Assembly: GCA_036245805.1 (NCBI GenBank)
Contig: BTRK01000006.1
Location: 41,696,520-41,760,519, forward strand
Origin: Pristionchus mayeri
Taxonomy: Eukaryota > Nematoda > Chromadorea > Rhabditida > Neodiplogasteridae
Direction of reading: 5' to 3'
Length of the DNA: 64,000 nt
The first letter of the stretch is position 1. The number at the start of each line of letters is the position of its first letter. The translations under genes were made by a program, and so were the position numbers. The notes beneath the pieces were generated by a model. The model was not told the origin of the DNA. It saw only the letters and a list, made by a program, of their open reading frames with translations, and made no database searches. This document shows, piece by piece, positions 13,425 to 26,035 of this stretch.

Positions 13425-16400
13425 TAGATATTTGGGCATTTTAGCAGTCAACCGCTCAAGAATGTTTGAAACTTTCAATAATTAATATTTTTCACTCTTC
13501 AAATATATTTTATAAACTATTATATTATTCTTGACTAAAATATCACATGATAAGACTTTCGTATCCTCGTGAAGTAATCACTAATCCGTATCCGTGTCTC
13601 TCTCAGTTATCCTTGCAAGAGATTTCTGAATCTTTGATCAGACTTTAAAATAAAGAAACAAATTGAGTCGTAGACTTTTTCAAGAGTGTGGGTCTTTTTG
13701 TAGAGTACGACGTAACGCGTGATATTTATACTTGTATGTATTATATTTAGAGACCGCAAGGTGGGTGACCGAATTGCTTTGGCAGGGTCATTTGTGGATC
13801 TAATGTATCCCTTTGAGGCTAAATAAGGTCATACTTTTTGCCGTTTGGCGATATCGCATCTTTGACTCGACTTATGGCCCAAAAACACCTCGAAAGAGTC
13901 ACAACGGAAAGGGAGTCGAAATCGGGACGAGAGCGAAGTGGGCGGAGCCCGCTCTGCCTGGTTTCTCCAAAAGTTTGAGCATAGCTTCGCATCGAGCTTG
14001 CTCGAGGAAGAGAGGAAAGGCATAGGTCCTCAAGAGCGCGCGCTCTCTGCACACGCCGGGTGAGAGACAAGCGAGAAAGTAGAGAGGAAGCACCGTCCCT
14101 TTGCAGTTCCATTAGCGCACGCTCTTCAACCTTTGATGTGAAATGATTAATCGGAAAAAAATCCTAAAAATACGTTCTCGGTGTCAATCGACGCCTAAAA
14201 TCAGGAACTATCCATCGCACCATGCCCGTGTTAAGAGTTGTCGTCGGAACCTTTCCATTCCCCTATCATGAACCCTAAATCGGTCTTTTTTAGATATTTC
14301 TGATTAGATAATGCATGACGGGCACCCTGTCGTTTATAGACACTAGTCAGACGTACCCAAAAAATTTTTTTCCATATTTTTTGGATAAGTATTCGCTGCG
14401 TCATTTCGAGAACCAGATTTCGACGCGCCTCTTTCTCCTCCTAAGTGGGCGGAGCCTGCGGTCTCTAATTATATTTATCAAAGTTATGTTAGGTCCCAAT
14501 TATTCAAAGGTCCGAAGGCACAATTGTAAGGGAGTTGTCACTCACCAATATTCTTTCAGCGGCAGATACGCTGAGGAATTGAGGGCGCCATTCTAATTCG
14601 GTCCCTCCCATTTAACACGATGTGCGTCATTGAGTGCAATATGGTTGAGATCTCAGATGAGGCGGCATAATGTACGTGAGAGCCCGTTTTAGACGAGTGA
14701 TGGCTTCGCAAGAAAGGTCCATATTTATTCTGCCTACCCACTCACCGATTTATCTGGTGATAGAGAACACAAAATGAAGAGGATTTGGAGCGATGCCTAA
14801 TTTAAAAGCTAAAACGCCGATTTTAGCACTGAAATCGCAGTTGTCGTCAACAGAAAATTGCGTAGCCGCTAATGCGCGCAGCCATTAATCACTCCCATAT
14901 AATCATTCCGTGCTCCAGTCGATCTCCTCGTCCACTCTCTTCGCAATGCTCTTCGATGCTCCAGTCGACATTCTCGATATGAGGAGGTCTTCGATCTCCT
15001 CGCTTACGTCGTCCACACTTCAAATCACGAGAAGTGCAGGCCGAAATTTTCTCGATGCTGTCTCGTCAATGAGCTCTGCCCTATCTGCGTCTTGGTCCGA
15101 TCGTGGATATCGCCCATCTACTCCAGGTTTGTTTCCATTCCACAGAACTCCCCCACCTCTCATCACCCGATTAGAGATACATTCATCACTTTTTCTCATC
15201 CGTTGGGAAGTCCCGAAGATAGAATTTGCATATTGGTATACTAATACGATTATAATGTATTCACCAGCTTGAAAAGGGGCCACATCGAGTCGAGCTTCCC
15301 CAGAGTTGCTAACGACGTTGACTCTAGGATGGGATAGCAAATAATGTTCCGCTAGTATTCTCATCTTTTCAGTTCATTCTCTTCCTCGTCCTGCGCCCTT
15401 CCGCCGCGCAATCTGTTCCCCTCAACTAATGCCGAGTAAGCCTCTATGCCCAAGATCTACCACCGCTGCAAGGAAGAACGAGAGGGAGATAAAGAGAATC
15501 GTTCGGTCTCATTAATCTTTTTACCGACGCGTATTTTTTTCTGAAATCGTGCCAAGGAATAAAAATGACTAATGTTTTGTTCTTTGCTTCAGTAGAACAC
15601 AGTCAGATAAATATAATTTACATTTAAAGTTGTTCAGTCACTGGTCTGTCGGCATTTGAGTATGTAGCAACGTCTTGTTTCGAATTTGAATTCGCAGGAG
15701 CGATTCCGACCATGCGCAGGGAGCGACAGTAGCGACACTCCCAAATACGACCTACAAATGTATTTTGTGAAAATATGCAAATTGAATGGATTGCATTCTA
15801 CGAATTATTACATCTTCCAATTTTACGGTGATATATCATGATATATTATAAGTTAGGAAAAAATGATAATCATCAATACCATTCAGCGCACAGTCTCCCT
15901 CGTAGTTGCAGGTAAAGACAGCTTGAGATCGTCTATCGCGCCGTAGTAGTAAACTGGAATTGGATCTCGCTCAATTCGCACAATATGAACTAGATGATTC
16001 AATCTTTTGGAAATTTTTAGATATTAATCACCCGAATAAATCTATGCACATTTTGGAAGGCAGGAAAAGAGAATGAATCAGCTGTCTCTCCCTTCGTGCT
16101 CACAATCTCTCTCCAACACGCTGTCTCTCTCGCTCGTTGCATTCCTTCATCACTCTATCCCGTCACTCTACGCATTTGTCTCTTGGAAATGACTCACTAT
16201 CAGAGATTATGCCAAATGATGGAAATTTTCCGCACCATATAGGCACACTTGATGTGGACAATGCATAGCTGATGAGAAGGCGATTAAAAGCACTGTGACA
16301 GTTCAGAAATTGTTTGCGTAAAAAGTCGAACAATTAATTTGGTAGTTGGGACACGGAAACAATTATCTCCACAATACGCATTGACCGAGGCTTATATTGG

Positions 16401-16610
16401 TGCACAACTCACTGGATACAACCTTATTTTTTACTTCAAAGCAGAAGAATTCTTGCATCGTATGATTCACACTGCGCGCTAAATCATTTTACTTCTCTAA
16501 CCTCTAACAAGCGATTGCTCACGCTTTTCACGATGCTCACGATTGCTCACGCTTATGTCTCTTCCTGGATAGCCTGTAAAAGCCTCCCAATCTCCCTTTT
16601 TCGCATTTTC
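13425..16610. other. Long stretch without a recognisable gene
   Basis: I read both strands for splice-linked coding blocks and found none. The open frames at 14910-15272 (+) and 15020-15364 (-) overlap each other, are low in complexity and lack domains. The sequence is AT-rich with polypyrimidine tracts. Confidence 0.5.
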
Positions 16611-16612
16611 GA

Positions 16613-16690
16613 GCATTAAAGTTGGTAGTACTTCTCTTCCTCACTTCTGCGGCCCTTGCTTCCACCGATTGTGGTAGACGACAGATCGAT
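16613..16690 (+). pseudogene. Possible orphan signal-peptide exon
   Basis: The frame KLVVLLFLTSAALASTDCG looks like a secretion signal with cleavage after ALA, followed by a TAA. No ATG precedes it (the frame runs in from TTA) and no downstream exon was found. It may be a decayed first exon of a secreted protein, or chance. Confidence 0.2.
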
Positions 16691-17965
16691 TAAAGCAATG
16701 GGATTTCAGGCAGGCATAAGCGAGTGAGTTTCCTTTCTATATGTCTCCTGATTTTTTAAATCTTTTACCTTCAGAGGAAACAATGCAATCACAGCCAGTA
16801 AATGGTCGTGACAGACTCTAACAAAAGCAAACATTGATGGAACAGACACCTTAGAGATGTGGTGGTTAGTTCTTTTTAAGGGGTTCGAGAATCAATGCGA
16901 CGGTAGCATCATCCCATGTACCAACTCGCAAACCTCGCAATCGTAGAAATCGTAAGAAGAGAGGAGGAACTAAATTATTTGCGCCGGTGCCATGGGTATC
17001 GTCACTGCGGAGGCTGTGATGAAGCGTGAAACAGATCGAAAATATCGCGAAAATATACAAAGGGCGAATGTGGAGGGCCGCTGCAAAAACCTGACTCTAG
17101 GCTGACTCCCAAGCGAACGGCGTTCATTTGTGCGATAAGTCGTCATGTGATTAGTCGTCGTAAATTTTTCTCGATTTGTTAAAGCACGAATTGTAACTAC
17201 GACAGTAAGTCATGACCGGGTTGGATGTGCGCTACAACGTGGTAAGGGAAATTATAGGAGGAAATTCCTGCAAAAGAAAATTTCAGGGCAAAGCTCGCTG
17301 TGAAAAGTTGCACAATTGGAGAAAAGTCATGAAAAGTGGACGAAAAGTCATGAAAAAGGTATGCATGTTATAAAACGAAGTTACCGAAGTCATAGGAGTA
17401 AATACTACACTGCCTAATAGTTTTTCTGTCAATATGAGTTGATCCAGACAAGAAAACAATTTTGGAACTGGAAACCAACCGAATCGACAGGGACCTTCAA
17501 CTCGATTTTTCGAGGCATGTTAAAGACCGAATCGTCAATGTGACAAACTTATGTGAAGGGGCAGTAAGTGTGCTACAACCTGATACAGGAAATTATATGC
17601 GGAAATTCATGTAACCTGAAAAAAAATCGGAAAAATGAAAAATTCGATCAAAATGTCATTTTGAGAATCGACCCGTATTCGATGTCAATGGCGCCCCAAC
17701 TAAGTTTGGGGTAGCCTAGTATAACGCAAAAGGAATTTTGAGTCTAGCTTGATCGGCTGAGAAAATATGAAAATTCATCTTTTTTCACTGTACCCACACC
17801 TGGCTGACCGCTTTGCGCGACCCAGGCGGTATCCCTGTTAAATTTAAAATTAACACCCTAAGCACTCTAGGTCCTATGAGTACCATAGCCTGAATCGAAA
17901 TTGTAGGAGCAATGTCCAGGAGGGGGCCCAAATGGTAACTCTCCTCAGATCCGGCCTCTTATGTG
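16691..17965. other. Unassigned gap
   Basis: No coding block, tRNA or clear inverted repeat was recognised in this stretch. A short direct motif (AAAAGTCATGAAAA) repeats near 17322-17355. Confidence 0.45.
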
Positions 17966-18198
17966 GTGTTAGTTCTCAGGAAATGGAAATGGAAATGACT
18001 TCAGATTTGAATTCCCGCAATTTCATATCTCCGTTCTCCGTGGAGCTAGAGACTTGAAAATTGGAATATATGATTTTTTCACCCTCAGAACCTCATTTTC
18101 CAATTTTCAAGTCTCTAGCTCATCATTGAACGGAGATATGAAATTGCGGGAATTCAAATCTGAAGTCATTTCCATTTCCATTTCCTGAGCACTAACAG
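17966..18198. mobile_element. Short foldback element (233 bp)
   Basis: GTTAGTTCTCAGGAAATGG at left is mirrored by CCATTTCCTGAGCACTAAC at right. The arms (for example GAATTCCCGCAATTTCATAT) are nearly identical and the loop lies near 18080. No target duplication could be fixed. Confidence 0.8.
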
Positions 18199-18607
18199 AG
18201 CATGAGTGTGCACGTCGTTCCAGGCATAAGTGAAGTTTGCCGAGGAAAGCTTTTCTCGTACTTAGTTAGATACAAGCGAGAGAGTGTGCGAAGGGAGGAG
18301 AGTTTACCAAGTAACACTAACTTCTTCCAACCACTGGCTAACCAGTATTCTCACCAGATGGGTGCGAGTTGCTCACCTACTTTATTCTTCTTTTTTCGGG
18401 TTTCTTCCGACTCATCAGGTTCCTGACCAGAGGGTGGGGAGTCACCCATGGGTCTAGGCTCTGGTTGACAACTGATTGGAAACTAGTAAACCAGTTGTTG
18501 AGGGCAGCATCTGGCTCTTCTCCAACGCGCGATTAATGAGTCAGAGACATGTTTTTCCCAGGTCAGCGGAGCGAGAGAATACGCAAAATGGAGAGAGTTC
18601 TTCTCAC
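18199..18607. other. Gap 3' of nas copy 1
   Basis: This is where EGF/CUB exons of nas copy 1 would be expected on the minus strand. I found no cysteine-rich or CUB-like block, so the copy appears to end after the catalytic domain. Confidence 0.5.
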
Positions 18608-19905
18608 CACTACAGTACGCTGCATTAATCTGCTTGACATCAGCGAAGGAAGGCCCGGCGTCCCTCTGCCCGATCGTCGCCTGGTAATTGGCATCCTTCG
18701 TTGTGATTGTTTGACGGCCGTTCGCAGTGAAGTACTGAATACGGTAGGGTACGGTAGGCAGTCCGCCCGGTCACACTAACATAAGATCCGTAGTGCATCA
18801 CGCTGCCGTAGTCGTACTGGACACCGTAGTTGATGGCGGAGCTGCAGAGGGATCGATACAAATAGCGTAATCTACCGTATACCTGTAGGATTTTTTCGTG
18901 AACTGTCCCTGCCCATTGTCTGCGATGTTCTCGGTATGGACGGTGACGAAATTGTCCCTTTCAGGTCGAGCTTGTTCGTGGTAGAAGCCGAGTGCGTGTC
19001 CTGCAGCGATTGATTGGATTACGGTATGCATGAAGTATGGCACCGATCTCGTGGGTTACGGTGCCCAGCCCGGTGCAGCCGGTTCCGATCGATACTTGCT
19101 GCGCGATGGCGGAGGATGAGTCGGAGATGCGGCCGACGTATGAGTAGCATCTGGGAAGGGGCGTGATGTGTATCATTGCCCGAGATACTTTGAAACGATA
19201 GACCATTAAGGCGGTACGTAAGAAAGAGGTACTGTAGATTACCGTACCCGCCACCGCGAATAAAACGAAGTGAGGGCTGGCCGATGGGCGGACTGTTGTA
19301 TTGGCGGAAGGTTGCGCACGTGAGCTCCTCCCATTTGGCAATTCCTGCCTGGACAGCAGCCCAGTTTACTGTAAAGGTAGATAAGGATATTGAAGGATAA
19401 ATCGATCTTGCCGTTGTACGGTACCTCCGATATCGATCGAGTAGGCGATCGGGAAACTCCAGAGCACGGTAGTGTCGGATATGAGGGATCGCTTGATTGG
19501 TGGAGTGCGCCCGATTTTCTTGAACAATGCTTCGATGCGTTTATCCCTGAAAGCATGCGTCTCACAGGGAAGATGAGGAATACTGTAGTATAACTACGGT
19601 AACTCACGCGAGCGTCTTGTTCATCTGCGCCTCTGTGAGTATGATGTCTCCCTCGAAGAGGTACGGTAGTAGGTCGGGCTCCTCCGGCACGGTGCTACCG
19701 ACAGCATCCAGGAACGATTGACCGGCGGAGTCAGAGGCGACTTCCTGAGAGGAAAGATACCGTACCATGTTGATCGATTAATTCTAATTACCGGCTCTCC
19801 ATTGATTTCTTTCTGCAGCCGGTTTAGTTCGTTGAGATTGAGCAGAAACTTCTCGATGTCAGTCATATTTGCGAACTGAGACTTGCCGAGAAGTCGTTCA
19901 TAGAG
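18608..19905 (-). CDS. Astacin-type metalloprotease (nas copy 1), propeptide and catalytic exons
   Basis: Zinc endopeptidase of the nematode NAS family, secreted. Minus-strand exons: 19792-19905, 19608-19744, 19425-19546, 19248-19368, 19044-19150, 18883-19000, 18781-18841, 18608-18734; every splice phase closes. The first two are propeptide ([26 protein letters not shown]). Exon 4 leads into the mature enzyme ([12 protein letters not shown]). Then come [14 protein letters not shown], the zinc site [19 protein letters not shown] split by an intron between G and H, and the Met-turn YGSVMHY. The last exon has [21 protein letters not shown]. All zinc ligands and the catalytic Glu are present. Introns are about 45-100 nt. 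The signal-peptide exon is 13.8 kb upstream at 33752-33808. No CUB/TSP1 exons follow, unlike copy 2, so the 3' end seems lost. Function may persist as a protease-only protein. Confidence 0.88.
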
Positions 19906-19929
19906 CTAAATTGGAAGACGTATGGTATC

Positions 19930-20001
19930 AGCAGCGTGGCGCAGTGGAAGCGTGCCGGGCCCATAACCCAGAGGTCGGTGGGTCGAAACCACTCGCTGCT
20001 A
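19930..20001 (+). tRNA. Initiator tRNA-Met (CAT), in intron 1 of nas copy 1, antisense
   Basis: 72 nt. The acceptor stem AGCAGCG/CGCTGCT is perfect with the A1-U72 pair typical of eukaryotic initiators. The anticodon loop is CCCATAA (CAT at 19962-19964), with GGG/CCC pairs next to it. The T arm is GGTGG/CCACT with loop GTCGAAA. Two differences from the copy at 46952: a C-A mismatch in the anticodon stem and G instead of A at the start of the T loop. It could be functional or slightly worn. It lies 24 bp from the acceptor of nas exon 2, on the opposite strand. Confidence 0.85.
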
Positions 20002-20212
20002 GTTCCTTTGCAGAAATTTAACATGGGACAGACCGGAACTCACATACCTCAATCGCCTTCAATACTTTGTAGTGGAAAGGTACCCCATAGGATTCTCAAA
20101 ACCGTTTTCAAAAGTTGCCCAATGTGTCTAGAACTTAAGATAATTAAGGTTAACGAATTTCGATTTTCCGTTCGCAGTAATTACCATTCATTTCTCACAC
20201 CTCATTTCCAAC

Positions 20213-20284
20213 TGGCTCGGTGGTGTAGTTGCTGTGAGTTGAATTGCAATGTGGAGGGTCGATGGTTCGTATCCCCACGATGAA
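20213..20284 (+). repeat. tRNA-like module (A and B boxes) in the left arm
   Basis: A-box-like TGGTGTAGTTG (20221-20231), a GCA anticodon-like loop (TTGCAAT) and B-box GGTTCGTATCC (20264-20274) are arranged as in a tRNA. Stems are poor, so it is not called a tRNA gene; it looks tRNA-Cys-derived, as in SINEs. The mirrored copy is at 33487-33558. Confidence 0.6.
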
Positions 20285-21199
20285 TTTACTTTGAATGTTT
20301 ATAATTTTGATCTTTGAACTATTTTTTGAACACTCTCTTTGCTTTGTATTGCCTTTTTGTATTGTTTTGAATCAAGAACATAGCAAGGTAACATCATGGA
20401 TGCATGATTTATAAAGTATTGTTCGTTGCTACCTACATGAGTGGGAGAGCCATGGATAGTGTGTCAATTCGTAACACTGTTTCACACAAGCGCATATCTA
20501 CTCTGGTCTAAGTCGCCAACTAGGCCAGCTAGTCGAGGGGGGCGGAGCGAGCTCCCGCTAGTTGTCCACCTAGTCGCCCAAGGAGGGGAAGGGAGCAAAT
20601 ATCCGCCTAGTTGGCCACCTAGTCGCCTCGCCTAGTTGTCCAACTAGTCGTATACAAGCGCGCGCAAGACGCGCTCAAATAGGGAAGTACGCGCTCGTTG
20701 CGACCGTCCTTTCTCTCTTCAATATATTGATTTTCTGTGCTATTGAACTGGATTTTGTCGTTGTTTTAGCTGTCAATCCTTACATATAGGGCAGCCTGTC
20801 ATTTGAGTCGTGTCATTAGGTTAAATACCACGTGCATCGTCAGGAAATCCATGTCGCTTTAAAAAATAATTAAAGCCTTCGATGCCTGCTATATTTTCAT
20901 TGTTTGTTGCACTACTTTGTCGTTTTTACTCTCAGAAATATGTTTCATACAATTGTACAATATTGCAGAATCAGTTTGCGCATATATTCTGTTCGTGATT
21001 TAATAAAATTATGTCAAGATATCTATAAAGAAGTGGAGAATATATTGACGATAACTTCAGTGGGTTATTTTCTTATTATTTAACACTGTTCAGGAGAAGA
21101 AATTATTGAATATGACATTTCTTATATGCTTTTTGGGGATTGCGCGATAATCGAGAAGGTAAGTTATTTTTGTCTCGATTTCTAAACTTGTGCATTTTT

Positions 21200-21790
21200 A
21201 GGCCCCTGTTGAGGCAGCTACAGTACATGCTAATCGCCTTGCCCATATGCGGCCGCGGCGGCCCGCCGCGGACCGCGGATGCCCGCGGATCGATTTTGCG
21301 GGAAAATGAGCAAAGTTCACGCAATGAATTGTTCATTTTTGAATTCCTCATGCGATTTCGCATCGGAATCACTATTATATATTAATTTTATCAAAGGCAA
21401 GTTTTTGAGGGGGTTCGATTCGGAGTGACCACGGCTACAGTACTCCCGAAAATGATCCCTCCATTTCGGGGTTTTATGACTTTCTTTAGGGTATTGAAGA
21501 GTTTGCAAACTTGGATCGCGTTCGAAAACTTACCCGAAAAATTCTAGACACAAAAACGGTGGGAATATGTTCGGGAGTACGGTAGCCCTGATCACTTTGA
21601 ATTGACCTCTCTCAAAAAATGTTCCATTATGAAATAGTGATTCCGATGCGAAATCGCATGAGGAATTCAAAAATGAACAATTCATTGCATGAACTTTACT
21701 CATTTTCCCGCAAAATCGATCCGCGGCGGCCCGCCACGGCCGCATATGGGCAAGGCGATTAGCATGTACTGTATTTATGCAAACAAGGAG
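21200..21790. mobile_element. GC-rich foldback, TACAGTACATGC family
   Basis: The ends TACAGTACATGCTAATCGCC (21220) and its reverse at about 21778 enclose matching arms (TTCATTTTTGAATTCCTCAT and GCGGCCGC-type blocks). The TIR starts CAGT next to TA, suggesting Tc1/mariner-type TA insertion. It is nested in the 13.7-kb block. Confidence 0.75.
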
Positions 21791-21867
21791 AGCGGAAATA
21801 ACAAGAAGAATGACCTTAAGTGAGTGAATTAAGCTTGATATTATGCTATTTCCGCATTAAGGTATAT

Positions 21868-22345
21868 TCTACAGTACGTGCTAATCGCCTTTGCCATGTG
21901 CGTGCGCGGCGGAGCGCGGCTGGCGCGGATTGATTTTGCAGGAAGAATATTATTTTTCACGATTCGAACCTATTATTTTCGAATTTTCCGTAAAATTTCG
22001 CATCGAAAGGACTATTCAGTCATATTTTAATAAAAATAAATCAATATTTTGAATTATGTAATGCTGCCATAATCCCAGTTTGCGATACTGTCGCTATCGT
22101 AAACTGAGATTACGGTAGGTTTCAGAAATACCTCATTCAAAATATTGATTTAAAAATATAAATATATTTTTTTTAAATATGAATGAATAGTCCTTTCGAT
22201 GCGAAATTTTACGGAGAATTCAAAAATAATACGTTCGAATCGTGAAAAACAATATTCTTCCCGCAAAATCAATCCGCGCAAGCCGCGCTCCGCCGCGCAG
22301 CGCCGCGCACGCGCATGGCCAAGGCGATTAGCACGTACTGTATAG
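21868..22345. mobile_element. Second foldback of the TACAGTAC family
   Basis: The ends TACAGTACGTGCTAATCGCC and the reverse near 22340 are nearly those of the element at 21.2-21.8 kb. The interior differs (GCGCGGCGGAGCGCGG and AAAATTTCGCATCG arms), so these are two insertions of related TIR type. Confidence 0.75.
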
Positions 22346-22704
22346 CCATAGTGTAAACTGGAAGTGATGTTTTAACAGTAAAAACTGTCCGTGGTAAAGT
22401 TTGCCATCTTATTCATTCATCGAAATATGGCGTTACTATGTGCATAAACATGCTAAAGATTTCTTGATTTCTGACCAAAATAATTGCGGCAAATGCAAGG
22501 AGCCAACTGCACGTGTCCAACGCATCCAACTTTTTTTTGAAAATATTACTGTTCAGGATATTATCGATGGAAATCGCGTCTGGGCGTTACTTTCTCCCTC
22601 CGACTCGCGCATGCCACGAATGCTCATCTCCAGTGGTCAGCTTCCTATTGGATTCTTTGAGAGACCAAACGATTATCATAGGTTTTCCTAGAGAATGTGA
22701 ATTT

Positions 22705-25700
22705 GTGGTTAAGATATGCCATGCCTCTCACGGGTGAATCTAGATGACCATGGGAAGAGAGGGGAAACTGTTAAATGGGTTCTAGCCGGTTTTTGGGCAT
22801 CCAAGGTTATGTCTGGTACCCTAAAGTATCATGATGTGCACTTCATTTTGGAACTCCTTATACAGAGTCGGGTCTCGGGATCAATTTATTCGAAAGCAGT
22901 TTTCTGAGTCCCCGTGAAATATGAACGGAAATTGTACTCTTTTTTTATCACCTTTTTTTATGTGGTTCATTTTGTGTGTCAATTTGAACAGCGCTACGGT
23001 TCAACAGTTTATTTCTCAAAAATGTAGGTAATCGCGCAGCTCAGATTTTCAGAGTTTATACAGTATGCCTCCCGCAAAACCAGTCTCGAAGATGGGATGT
23101 ACCTTTACAGTACGCCCTGGCCTCTCGGATAAGTAGCACGGGCCTAAAATACAGGAAGTTCTGTGAGAGTTTGCTCCACTTTACTTCTCTGGATATTTAG
23201 AAATTACTTTTAAAACCGAATCTTGGGATCAGAACAATCTTTCTTGGGATTAGGACGGAATGGAAAGAATATTCATGTTGCAAAATTATTTCAAAATAAC
23301 TAGAGAAGTAAAATGGATCTACCTCTCCATAGCTTACTATATCTTAGGATTAGGCTCCCCCCCCACTCGTCCGCCCAACCAAGGCGCCTACCCAATGGGG
23401 ACGGGGAATTGGAAGTCGTGACAAGATCACGCCGGTAAATAGGTCCGAAGAATAGGTGGCGCTACGGACTGAAACGCCTAGAACATAGTTGCTGGCCTAG
23501 CAGCGGCTCACCGCAGGATGAAAATTCCTAGATATACGGTGCGACTTTACCTTTTTTTTTACCACTCGTCTGAAAACGCAGGACATACTGTAGAGGTACA
23601 TCCCCTCTTCGAGACTGGGCTCGCGGGATGCATGCTGTACATACTCTGAAAATTTGAGCTGCGTGATTTTTCAATGTCTGACAGCCTCCCAAATTCTGAC
23701 AGGTACTCCTGAAAATTTTAAAGTTCCTCATAAAACATTTTCGCCCTAAGCAAATTAATTATAGCGCCCTTTCGAAAATTGAGACTGTCCTCAGAGTTAT
23801 CCCACGTCCTTCAGAAAATTCTGACAGCTCTCAGAACAGTCGGACTCTTCTCAGAAACATCAAACGGTCTTCAAAAATTCTACAGACCCTCTAAAAATAT
23901 TGCACTAAGAAAAATATGATGGCCCAAATTTAGACATCTTTCAATTTTGAGAGGGTCGTCAGAATTTTTTGAAGGCCGTGGAATAACTCTGAGGACAGTC
24001 TCAATTTTCGGAAGGCCGTTAGAATTAATTTGCTAATGACGAAAATGTTTTATGAGGAACTTTAGAATTTTCAGAAGAACCTGTCACAGAATTTGGGAGG
24101 CTGTCAGAATTTCCGGAAGGAAAAATTTTCTGAAGGGATAGTAGAGGATTGCAGCATGTTCGTAGACAATGATTTTGAATTGTAAGAGACTCTCCACGAG
24201 AGAACGATACAACTGTGCAGGGGCCTACGGATGGTGAAAATATCGATAATTCCCAAACTTTTTTTCTGAAGTGTATGTTCGGAGGGATTATCAATGGCAG
24301 CAATAGCTAAGGTCTGGGGTCGATTTTGAAAAAAATTCAAGTACCCCCTCATTTTTGTAATATAGATTTTCTGGTGTATTTTCACTCGTAGAAACCGAAT
24401 TTGCAAACCTGACCTCGAGAAAATGCGAAAGAAACAAGTTATGCTCGAAAACCCGTTTTTTTTCGATCCGAAGTGGCACAAAAAGTGCCATAACAAATAT
24501 TAAAAAAATAACAATTTGGGTGATTGGTATTTTCGGATTCTACATCCATCTGGGAAGCTTCCCTATTTTTTTCAGAATTTTAAAAAAATGAACCCTTTGA
24601 CTTTTTCGAGCTTGAACATGCCCAACTCGGGTAAATCCACGAGTCGGGGAAGTTACAATCTCATATATATAGAGCCTGCGTCATTCAAGCTTACATAAAA
24701 CATAATTAAATGATCAAATCAACTATAATACTCATTATTAAGCCTCTGGGAGCTTGAACATGGCAAAAAATTGAATTCGGAAAAATTCGAAATTGAGAAA
24801 ATCGATTTTCAAATTTTACTGTAATTGTCAGGTAAAAGCTATGTTCCTAGTGTATTTCGACGCTCTGAATACGATTATCCATTTTGATTTTCAAACACAT
24901 TCGATATAAATTAGATAATCTTTAAAAACGACCTTTTTAGGACGAAAATGCTACAAATCACTAAATCGGAAAATGCCAAAGTTCACAATTCTTGGAACAA
25001 ATGTCTCGGATATTTACTATTACTAGTATGGGTGCTACGTAACTTCGACTGGCTACATTTGAAGAGGATATAGCACCAAAATAATTATCCAATGTCTTAC
25101 GGTTGAAAACGAAATTTCGAATTTTTCCGATTTTTACTTTGGGCCCTGTTCAAGCTCCCACAAGCTTAATAATGAGTATTATAGTTGATTCGATCATTTA
25201 GTTATGTTTTATGTAAGCTTGAGTGACGTAGGCTCCATATATATGAGATTGTAAATTCCCCGACTAGTGGATTTACCCGAGTTGAGCATGTTCAAGCTCG
25301 AAAAAGTCAAAGGGTCCATTTTTTAAAAATTCTGAAAAAACTAGGGAAGCTTCCCAGATGGATGTAGAATCCGAAAATACCAATCACCCAAATTGTTATT
25401 TTTTTAAAATTAGTTATGGCACTTTTTGTGCCACTTCGGATCGAAAAAACGGTTTTTCGAGCATAACTTATTTCTTTAGCATTTTCTCGAGGTCTAGTTT
25501 GCAAATTCGGTTTCTACGAGTGAAAATACACCAGAAAATCTATATTATATTTATTTTGGAGAAACTTTATTTTTTGACCTCAAAATGATGGGTACCTGAA
25601 TTTTTTTCCAAAATCGACCCCAGACGTTAGCTATTGCTGCCATTGATACTCCCTCCGAACATACACTTCAGAAAAAAAGTTTGGGAATTATCGATATTTT

Positions 25701-26035
25701 CACCATCCGTGGACCTGTTACGTTCTCTCGTGGAGGGTCTCGTAAAATACTGAAATAAATTATGCTCACAAAGTTGCTTATAATCGAGTAAAGAACAGAT
25801 TTTTACTGCGTATTCCAGGAAAAAGTCAGTTTGCGATTTTGATTACGGTAGCAAGGGGTACTGTGCTAGCAATTTCTTATGGTACTTAGTCTTGACCTAC
25901 TATCGATTTTGGCCTCCCCCCCCTGAGCGGCTCCATTCAGAGCTATGATGCCCCTCGATGCCCAGAACCCATTTGACGATTTTCTTTTTATTTCCATGGT
26001 CTGCTCGATACATCCGTGAGAGGCGTAATATACCC
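22705..26035. mobile_element. Foldback of the CGCCTCTCACGRG family, with a nested element
   Basis: The left end ATGCCTCTCACGGGTGAATC and the right end CCGTGAGAGGCGTAATATA are inverted. Inner arms also pair, for example AAATGGGTTCTAGCC (near 22775) and AACCCATTTGACG (near 25967). The element at 24186-25742 sits inside. A related TIR is seen at 29503-31253 and 56231-57955. Confidence 0.65.
24186..25742. mobile_element. 1.56-kb foldback, GAGAC-TIR family, GTAA duplication
   Basis: The inverted ends are GAGACTCTCCACGAGAGAAC and, reversed, GAGACCCTCCACGAGAGAAC, flanked by GTAA at 24182-24185 and 25743-25746. The arms align with few differences (CCGAACATACACTTCAGAAA type). Same TIR family as 26238-31775, 27558-29449 and 43167-45994. 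Confidence 0.78.

Noticed and set aside
14910..15364. Opposing 120- and 114-codon frames as genes
   Set aside because: They overlap on opposite strands, and neither has a domain, a signal peptide or matching splice sites.
20213..20284. Functional tRNA-Cys gene
   Set aside because: A and B boxes are present, but acceptor and T stems do not pair well and the unit is part of a transposon arm duplicated in inverse orientation.
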